From a bacterium ADurb.Bin236 (GTDB taxonomy: Bacteria; UBP15; UBA6099): a DNA stretch of 64,000 nt. Shown piece after piece: positions 36,109-43,800 of the stretch. The position numbers and the translations under genes were made by a program. The DNA is taken from NCBI GenBank assembly GCA_002069885.1, contig MWCD01000006.1, positions 45,813 to 109,812 of the forward strand, given 5' to 3'. How positions within the stretch are numbered: the first letter of the stretch is position 1; each line of letters begins with the position of its first letter. Under the pieces are notes generated by a model. That model worked only from the letters and a program-made list of their open reading frames with translations. It did no database searches and was not told the DNA's origin.

Positions 36109-37376
36109 CAGGGTTTCCCCCCGGCGGGCGCGAGCGCCTCGCTCTCCATGTTGTATTGTATCCGCACGTTTTCCATCCGTATCTTTTTCACAGACGCCAG
36201 ATCGTCGCCGAACTCGATTCTGCCGCCGGACGCCGAGAACTTGTTGCCGTCGGAAGTTTCCAAGGTTGCTCCGCCTGAAATGTCCGCGAAGCGGCCGGGC
36301 AGGTCGATGTCCGCGCGGCCTGCCGTCAGCGTCGCCGAGCGCGCCCGGCGCTCTTGGCTCCCGCCTTCTTTTCCGTCCGCATCTTCCGCCTCTGAATTTT
36401 TCTTCTTCGCCGCCGCCGCTTTCTCGCGCTTCTCTCTCGACGCAGCGTCCTCCAGCGCGACAGATATCTCCCCGGCGAAGACGCTCAGCGCGCCTATCCT
36501 GCCGGAGACCGTTCCGCGCAGAGCCACTTTCCCGCCGCCGCGCGTGGAGCCTTCGCCCCCCGGTAGATTGCCTATCAGCGATTCCGCCGCCAGTTCCCCG
36601 TCCTCGAACTCGATCCTCGCCGTGCCTGACGCCTCGAACAGCGCCGCGACGGCGTCATACCGGAACCTCCCGGCGGATATCACAAACTCCTCCCGGCTGC
36701 CGTCCTTCGCCGCCGGGGCCGCGTAGAACACCTTCGCGTTCTCCCGGCTCTCCGCCCACAGCAGCCTTGACCCGCTCCCGGCGTCTCCGCCTTCGGCGGA
36801 CACTTTGGCGGTCGCGCGGCCCGTCTGCGCGAACATCGCCGCGCCGCCTTCCGCGCGAAGAACAGAGCATCCGCCTTCGGCGGTTATCAGCCCCCGGTCG
36901 ATGTCCGCGGATATCGACGCTGCGGCTATCACCGACGAGGCTCCCGCCGCGCCCGGCGTCCGCTCCGCCGCCTTCGCGAACTCGGCTATCTTCGTTCCCG
37001 GAAACCCGCCGCTGTCCATTTTCCAAACCGCAGTTTTAAGCTCGGCGGCTCCAGCGCCGGAGTCTTTTCCGCGCGCCGCCGCGTACGCTCTTGCGGGCGT
37101 CCCGGACAGCCGCGCCATGTTCGTTTTCCTGTTAAGCTCCAGCTTGTCGCCCGTTATCTTCAGCCCGTCCGTCTCGATGACCGTTCCGCCGGACACCGAA
37201 AGTATCTCCGCGTCGAGGTCGCCCTCGAAGCGGTCCGCCTTGATGGTAACGGTTTGTTTTGCGGGGGCGGCGGACGGCGCGGCAAGGGCGGGCGCGAAAG
37301 CGCTCAAAATCGCAAGCGAGACGGCGGCTAGGAGCGCCGCGCGGGCCGGAATGCGGATTCTCATAGTCAAAGTCAT
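36108..37376 (-). CDS. OstA/LptA-like periplasmic LPS transport protein
   Basis: A 422-residue exported protein with an N-terminal signal sequence (residues 1-32, cleavage around ALAAPS). The first mature domain has the OstA pattern VTIKADRFEGDLDAEILSVS, then TDGLKITGDKLELNRKTNMA. A second OstA-like part lies near the C-terminus (ISGGATLETSDGNKFSASGG). The middle contains a long Ala/Glu/Lys-rich charged insertion. It is about twice the usual LptA length, so it may combine LptA and LptC-like roles; that is inference. Operon order lptA-like, lptB, lptF/G, hpf. The start follows GAAGG. Confidence 0.75.
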
Positions 37377-37386
37377 ATAAAAGCCT

Positions 37387-38574
37387 TCAATCCACTGCGG
37401 CGGGCAGAAAAGGAATCCCGCGAGGCGCGGGCGGAAGACCGAGGAACGCGGCTACAGAAGCGCCCAAATCCGCGAACGACTCGCGAGTCCCCAGCGGACG
37501 AGATTTCCCAGCGCCGCCTCCGGCCACTAGCAACGGCACATATTCCCGCGTGTGGTCGGTGTGCCTCTTGAGGGTGGGGTCGCAACCGTGGTCGGCGGTC
37601 GCCGCCGCCATATCGTCCGGCCCAAGCCCTGCCAACAGGCCCGGAAGCGCCGCGTCGAACTCCTCGAGCGCCTTTGCGAAACCCTCCTCGTTCCTTCTAT
37701 GCCCATGCTCCTGATCGAAATCGATCAGGTTGGCGAAGATTAACATTCTATTATCTTTCGGCCTTTTTTCCAACAGCGCCGCCCGCAGCCGCTCGATTCC
37801 GTCCGCGTTCGAGCTTGTGTGGATGCAGTCGTCGAACCCGCGCCCGCCGAACAGGTCATCCACCTTTCCAATGCCGAAGACGAAAACGCCCGCCGCCCGC
37901 GCCATGTCCAAAAGAGTCGGATACGGAGGCGGGATGGAGAAATCGCGGCGCAGCCGCGTCCGCCTGAACGCCCCCGGCTCTCCCTCGAACGGTCTGGCTA
38001 TCACCCTGTCCACAGAGCGCGGGCGGCCGTTCATTATCTCTTCCCGAACGACCCGGCAGACGCGGTAAAGCTCCTCGACCGGCATGACGTCCTTGTGCGC
38101 CGCGATCTGAAACACGCTGTCAGCGGAAGTGTAGACGATGGGGCGGCCCGTCCGCAGATGCTCGGCGCCCAACTCGTCGATAATCGCCGTGCCGCTCGCC
38201 GCCTTGTTGCCGATCAGCTTCCAGCGCGTCTTTTCGGCGAACATCGACACGACATCCGGCGGAAACCCGTCCGGGTAGACGGCGGGCGGCGCTTCGCGCG
38301 TCTGACACGCTATTTCCCAGTGCCCGGAGGTTGAATCCTTAGCGGGAGACATCTCGGCCATGCGCCCGAAAGAAGCCTCCGGGCGCGCGGCGGGCGGAAC
38401 CCCCGCGATGTCCGCAATGTTGCCCAGTCCCAGCCTTTGCAGGTTCGGCAGACGAAGCCCGCCGCGCGCGCGCGACAGGTTGCCGAGCGTGTCCGCTCCG
38501 GCGTCGCCGTAGTCCGGAGCGTCCGGCAGCGCCCCGATTCCCACTCCGTCCAGAATTATCAGAACCACTTTCAT
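37387..38574 (-). CDS. deoB: Phosphopentomutase
   Basis: A 395-residue alkaline phosphatase-superfamily mutase converting (deoxy)ribose 1-phosphate to the 5-phosphate. Landmarks are the N-terminal metal motif LDGVGIGALPDA, KDSTSGHWE with the phosphorylated residue region, IVYTSADSVFQIAAH and the second metal motif AATADHGCDPT followed by HTDHTREYVP. Full length. The start has GAGG upstream. It lies 10 bases before the lptA-like gene on the same strand, so it may be co-transcribed with the lpt operon although functionally distinct. Confidence 0.95.
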   Translation of the reverse strand: MKVVLIILDGVGIGALPDAPDYGDAGADTLGNLSRARGGLRLPNLQRLGLGNIADIAGVPPAARPEASFGRMAEMSPAKDSTSGHWEIACQTREAPPAVYPDGFPPDVVSMFAEKTRWKLIGNKAASGTAIIDELGAEHLRTGRPIVYTSADSVFQIAAHKDVMPVEELYRVCRVVREEIMNGRPRSVDRVIARPFEGEPGAFRRTRLRRDFSIPPPYPTLLDMARAAGVFVFGIGKVDDLFGGRGFDDCIHTSSNADGIERLRAALLEKRPKDNRMLIFANLIDFDQEHGHRRNEEGFAKALEEFDAALPGLLAGLGPDDMAAATADHGCDPTLKRHTDHTREYVPLLVAGGGAGKSRPLGTRESFADLGASVAAFLGLPPAPRGIPFLPAAVD

Positions 38575-38734
38575 TAACGAGCCTCGCGACCGCGCATCGA
38601 GCGGGGGGACTTTATTTTTCCCCCGACCTCACGATGAATCTTAACAAATTTCCGCTCGCGCGGCGACAAGCGCGGGTTTCCCGGTTGGGGACTTTTTCGC
38701 GGGCATGCGCTATGATATGCGGCGGGGGACGAAT

Positions 38735-39781
38735 ATGAGACCCGTGTATAGAAGCATTTCCCGTACGGTTGACAAGTTCATAGTGGTGTATGAAGGCGCC
38801 ACCAAGGGACGCAAGAGGCATTCGCCCGCGAGCGTTGATTTGTCCGAGTTGAACAGGCCGGAATATTTCGAGTCGCCGGAGAAGTTCTACAATCTCGGAT
38901 GCGACATGCCGGAGTTGACGATTACGCCGGAACACGTGAAAGCGGACGTGCGCGTCTCGCGGTATTCGTTCAAGAGCGAGACGGTCTCCGGGCACGAGGA
39001 AAACGACACGGTTGTGGGAAGGATATTCCGGGCGAGGGATGATGTTCACGGAAAAGACGCGCCGTGCGCGATAGTGATACACGGGTGGCGGGAGAGCGGA
39101 GCGTTCGCCTCTTATTACTACCTGATGTGCTGGCTGCTGGCCAGATACGGGATAAACTGCGTGATGTACAACCAACCGTATCACGGGCCGCGAGCGCCGC
39201 GCGGCTCTCACGACGGAGACCTGATGATGTCCGCCGACATGGAGCAGACGGTGAAGGCGTTCAGGCAGTCGGTGTGCGACGTGCGGTCGCTGCTGACGTG
39301 GACGAGCGGGAACTTTTCCGGCCCGGTCGGGCTGGTAGGGTTGAGCCTCGGCGGGTTCATATCGCTTCTGACTGCCTGCGCGGACGAACGCCCGAAGTTC
39401 GTCATCCCCGTGATAGCCGCCGGAGACCTGCTGGAAAACATAGACAAAAGCATAGTCGGCGACACCATTGCAAGAGACCTCAAGGCCGCCGGGATTTCGC
39501 TCGAAACCGTTGAAAAAAACTGGCGCGTGATAACGCCTTGCAGCTTTAAGCCGAAAGTGTCTCCCGATAATATTTACCCCATCGCGGGCGAATTCGACAT
39601 GATGATACCGATAGAAAACGTGGTGTCGTTGCAAAGGAAATGGGGAATAGAGCGGGCGCGCGTGATGCCCTGCGGGCATATCGCAATCGGGATGTTCGGC
39701 AGGACTCTGGTGAATGAAATAGCGGATTTCATCAGAGACAGATGCGGGCTTGGAAATCCGGCTGCGGCTGACGCTAAATGA
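38735..39781 (+). CDS. Alpha/beta hydrolase
   Basis: A 348-residue predicted serine hydrolase. An N-terminal 100-residue region precedes the core: AIVIHGWRESGAF supplies the oxyanion-hole HG motif, and GLSLGGF is the nucleophile elbow with the catalytic Ser. A late FDMMIP region offers the Asp, and MPCGHIAIG the His. No signal peptide. The ATG at 38735 follows GGGGGACGA and is preferred to an ATG 30 bases upstream. Substrate unknown; possibly an esterase or lipase-like enzyme. It ends just before a strong hairpin terminator shared with the convergent MBL gene. Confidence 0.8.
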   Translation: MRPVYRSISRTVDKFIVVYEGATKGRKRHSPASVDLSELNRPEYFESPEKFYNLGCDMPELTITPEHVKADVRVSRYSFKSETVSGHEENDTVVGRIFRARDDVHGKDAPCAIVIHGWRESGAFASYYYLMCWLLARYGINCVMYNQPYHGPRAPRGSHDGDLMMSADMEQTVKAFRQSVCDVRSLLTWTSGNFSGPVGLVGLSLGGFISLLTACADERPKFVIPVIAAGDLLENIDKSIVGDTIARDLKAAGISLETVEKNWRVITPCSFKPKVSPDNIYPIAGEFDMMIPIENVVSLQRKWGIERARVMPCGHIAIGMFGRTLVNEIADFIRDRCGLGNPAAADAK

Positions 39782-39860
39782 TTTTTTTAGTAAGTTTGCG
39801 GGGCAACCGTTTTTTGCAAAAACAGGATTCCCCGCGCCCCTTCCGAAAAAACTCCCGGAC

Positions 39861-39903
39861 GCCGATTTTGTTGAACTTCGTTCAGAACAAAATCGGCTTT
39901 ATT
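39861..39903. terminator. Bidirectional hairpin terminator
   Basis: A nearly perfect stem pairs GCCGATTTTGTTGAAC with GTTCAGAACAAAATCGGC (one bulge) and is followed by TTTATT. It lies between the convergent alpha/beta hydrolase and MBL-fold hydrolase genes. Confidence 0.75.
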
Positions 39904-39920
39904 CATGTTGCGGGAGGCGG

Positions 39921-40520
39921 TTATTGAAAATATCTGCGTTCGCGGCCGATGGTGGATGAAGGGCCGTGGCCGGGATAAATCTTCACGTCGTCGAGCGAGA
40001 GGAGTTTGGAGTTGATGGATTGGATGATGCTTTTATGGTCGCCGCCTTCGAAGTCGGTGCGGCCCACGCCGTCGTTGAACAGGGTGTCGCCGGTGAAGCA
40101 GACTGAGCCGGCCAGAAAGCAGGCTCCGCCGGGTGTGTGGCCGGGCGTGTGGACGGCCTTGAGTCGGATGTCGCCGAGAGGGATTTCGTCGCCATCTTTG
40201 AGGAGAGCGAAACCGGGTGCGGCGTCGGCGGGGTCGAAGCGCCGGCGGCCTGCGGGCGGAAGCCCGACGAAGTCGGCCTCTTTCTCGTGAAGAAGAACCT
40301 GCGGGTTGAGCGCGCGCATTATCGGTTCGATGCCGCCGATGTGGTCGTTGTGGCCGTGCGTCAACAGAACGCGGGAGACCCGCAGTTTTCTCTTTGTCAC
40401 AAAGTCGATAATTCTGTCTGGATTTGCGCCGGGGTCGATGATGACCGCATCGCCTCCGCCGTTCGTCGCAACATAACAATTCGTCTCTAAAAACCCCACC
40501 ACAATCGTATAAACGTCCAT
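39921..40520 (-). CDS. Glyoxalase II-like MBL-fold hydrolase
   Basis: A 199-residue metallo-hydrolase. The metal motif HGHNDHIGG is at about residues 55-63, followed by HTPGHTPGGACF, FTGDTLF and the C-terminal YPGHGPSSTIG, with all expected ligands. This is the short bacterial hydroxyacylglutathione hydrolase-like group; lacking the C-terminal glutathione-binding helical domain, it probably acts on another thioester or is a persulfide dioxygenase-type relative. Single gene, convergent with the alpha/beta hydrolase. Confidence 0.85.
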   Translation of the reverse strand: MDVYTIVVGFLETNCYVATNGGGDAVIIDPGANPDRIIDFVTKRKLRVSRVLLTHGHNDHIGGIEPIMRALNPQVLLHEKEADFVGLPPAGRRRFDPADAAPGFALLKDGDEIPLGDIRLKAVHTPGHTPGGACFLAGSVCFTGDTLFNDGVGRTDFEGGDHKSIIQSINSKLLSLDDVKIYPGHGPSSTIGRERRYFQ

Positions 40521-40699
40521 CCCGCCTGTTGCCTCCCTGTAGTTGCGGTTACATTTTATGTGCGTTTTGTGCGTTTTTCAACTTGATTTTTTAGAAGATA
40601 TTACGGGCCGAAGGTTTTTGGGGCGCAGAAGGCAAAAAAAGAGATGAGTGGCGCGCTGGCCCGCGCGAGACTTGAGCTGGTTTGCATACTATTATCACA

Positions 40700-40727
40700 T
40701 TGACAAAAAGTCCCTTGCGAGTAACAT
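40700..40727 (+). promoter_or_regulatory. Promoter of the giant YadA-repeat gene with overlapping inverted repeat
   Basis: A perfect TTGACA at 40700-40705 and TAACAT at 40722-40727 lie 16 bp apart in an AT-rich upstream region. AGTAAC (40720-40725) and GTTACT (40743-40748) form an inverted repeat over the -10 and start site, which could be an operator. A GAAGGGAAGG ribosome-binding site precedes the ATG at 40824. Nothing else was recognised in 40521-40823. Confidence 0.5.
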
Positions 40728-40823
40728 ATATTTGTATTTACTGGTTACTTTATGACAAATAAATTCATCACAAAAATCCATTCTGAATCACAGTTTTGTC
40801 ATATTTGAAGGGAAGGCATTTTT

Positions 40824-43800
40824 ATGAGCAGAAAAAGACTTGTTCCAGCGGCCATAATCGGAACGGCTTTCGCGCTGACGGCGGCGATAATTTTCGCCAC
40901 GCCGCAGAGTCTTAACTATCAAGGCTACATCACCCAGAGCGGGTTGCCGATGAGCGGGCTGGCGACGATGGAGTTCCGGTTGTTCGACGCCGACACGGGA
41001 GGCGCGCAGTTGTGCTCTACCAACCCGCAGGCGGTGACGGTGACGCGGGGCAGGTTCAACTACGAGATAGGCTCGGAAGCGGGCGGGTGCGACTTGGCGG
41101 CTATCGACTGGGCCGGGTCGAACGTCTTTCTGGAAGTCGTCGTGGGCGGCCAGACATTGACTCCTCGAGAACGGGTCGTTCCGGCGGCGATGTCGCTCAA
41201 TTCTGACAAGCTGGGCGGGCAGGGAGCGGGCGCGTTCGCGGCGGCCGCGCATGGGCATGACGGGGCTTATATCAAGGTGTCAGGCGACACGATGACGGGG
41301 ACGATGACGGTGCAGGGCGGGATTGTGACGGCAGGAGATATCACAGCGGCAACCGGAACAGTGACAGCGGCGGCGTTTGTTGGCGATGGCGCGGGACTTA
41401 CTAATCTGCCGGTTGCGGGCGGGGATTTAATGTCCGACGGCAGTGTGCCGATGTCCGGCGCGCTGATTGTAAATAATGCGATAACGGCGACGGGCACGGT
41501 TACGGCCCCGCTGTTCGACGGAGCTTTCGACGGAGACGGCAGCGCGTTGACGTCGGTGGACGCGGCGACTCTGGGCGGACTGACGACGGATGCTTTTGCT
41601 TCGGCCACTCACGCGCACGACGCGGCGTACCTGAATGTGACGGGCGACACGATGACGGGGTCGCTGATAATTGAAGACGATCTCGTTCTGGCCGGCAGCA
41701 TCACAGCGGCGACGGGAACAGTGACGGCGGGAGCGTTTGTGGGCGATGGCGCGGGACTTACTAATCTGCCGGTTGCGGGCGGCGCTGTGGCGAAAACGGG
41801 CGACACGATGTCCGGCGCGTTGATTGTAAATAATGCGATAACGGCGACGGGCACGGTTACGGCCCCGCTGTTCGACGGAGCTTTCGACGGAGACGGAAGC
41901 GCGTTGACGTCGGTTGACGCGGCGACTCTGAGCGGACTGACGACGGATGCTTTTGCTTCGGCCACTCACGCGCACGACGCGGACTATGTAAATATTTCCG
42001 GCGACACAATGACGGGCGCGCTGACGGTTCAGGGCGAAATTATTACGGATGGAAACATTACGGCGGCGACGGGAACGGTGACAGCGGGAGCGGTGGACGC
42101 GGCGGGCGCGATAACAGGCTCCGGCATAGAAGTGACAGGCAACGCGACAGCCGCGTTCTTCATCGGAGACGGCAGCGGACTGACGAACCTTCCTGTTGCG
42201 GGCGGGGATTTCATGTCCGACGGCAGCGTGCCGATGACGGGCGGGCTCGACATGGCGGGCAACGCCGTTTACGGCGTCGGCTCCCTGACCGCCAGCGGCA
42301 CGATAACTGTCGGCGCGAACACGGGAACCGACGGATTCGACGTGAATTTTTATGGAACATACAACGCGTTGACAGGATCTAGGATGTTCTGGGACGCGTC
42401 AAAATCGGCGTTCCGAGCGGGGCAAGTGGATGGCGCCCAATGGGATGACGCAAACGTCGGAGCTTATTCATTCGCGTCCGGATATAACACAACTGCAAGC
42501 GGAAATTACTCGACCGCGATAGGTGAAAGCACAACCGCAAGCGGAAATTACTCGACCGCGATGGGCTTCAGCACAACCGCAAGCGGAAGTGTCTCGACCG
42601 CGATGGGAAACGGGACAATAGCCAGCGGCCCCGGCTCAACTGCGATGGGAGCTGGCACAACCGCAAGCGGCCAACTCTCAATAGCCGCTGGACATTATGT
42701 CGCAGCCGGCCCGAACACCAACACTATTGCTATCGGCTCAGGCTTGGACATTTTTAACCGAATGACGAACAACACATTCAACTCTCTCGGCGTCGGCTTC
42801 AACAGCACAGTTCCCACGTTCTTCGTCGGTCCGGGCGGCGGCGCAGGCACTTACGGCAAAGTGGGAATTCGAACCACAGCGCCCGCCACTTCCGCCGCGC
42901 TGGAAATCGGGGGAACGGACGGCGCGCTCCTGTTGCCGCGCCTGACAACAGCCCAACAGGGCGCTCTAACAGGCGTTGACGGCATGTTGATATACAACTC
43001 GGAGACGAACAAATTCAGAGGCCGTGAAAACGGAGTGTGGTCGGATTTCGGCGGCGGGGACTTCATGGCAAATGGCAGCGTGCCGATGACGGGCGGGCTG
43101 ACGGTGGGCGCAAATACCGGAACCGACGGACACGACGTTAATTTCTATGGAACATACAGCGCGTTGACAGGCTCAAGGATGTTCTGGGACGCGTCAAAAT
43201 CCGCTTTCCGAGCGGGCCGGGTGGATGGTGTCCAATGGGACGACGCAAACATCGGCGCATATTCCTTCGCAGTAGGACAAAGCACAACCGCAAGCGGCGA
43301 CGGCTCGATCGCGATGGGCGACGGCACAATCGCCAGCGGCCCCTCCTCAACCGCGATGGGATTCGACACATTTGCAAGCGGATATATTTCGACTGCTATG
43401 GGCTTGAACACAACCGCAAGCGGCGAGAAATCGACAGCGATGGGCGGGTATACAACCGCAAGCGGCGATTTCTCGACCTCGATGGGTTATTACACAACCG
43501 CAAGCGGCGATTACTCAATAGCCGCTGGACAATATGTCGAAGCCGGTCCGAATGCAAACACTATCGCGCTAGGCAAAGGCGTGGATGATTTAAACCAAAT
43601 GACAAACGACATCGCAAACTCTCTCGGCGTCGGCTTCAACAGCGACGTGCCAACGCTGTTCGTCGGCCCGGGAAGCGGAATCGGCACTTACGGAAAAGTC
43701 GGCATAGGAACTACGACCCCGGCGACGACGCTTGACGTTCAGGGAGAGATGACAATAGGAAAAACAACTCTGACGGATATTTACGATGTGACTTTCTACG

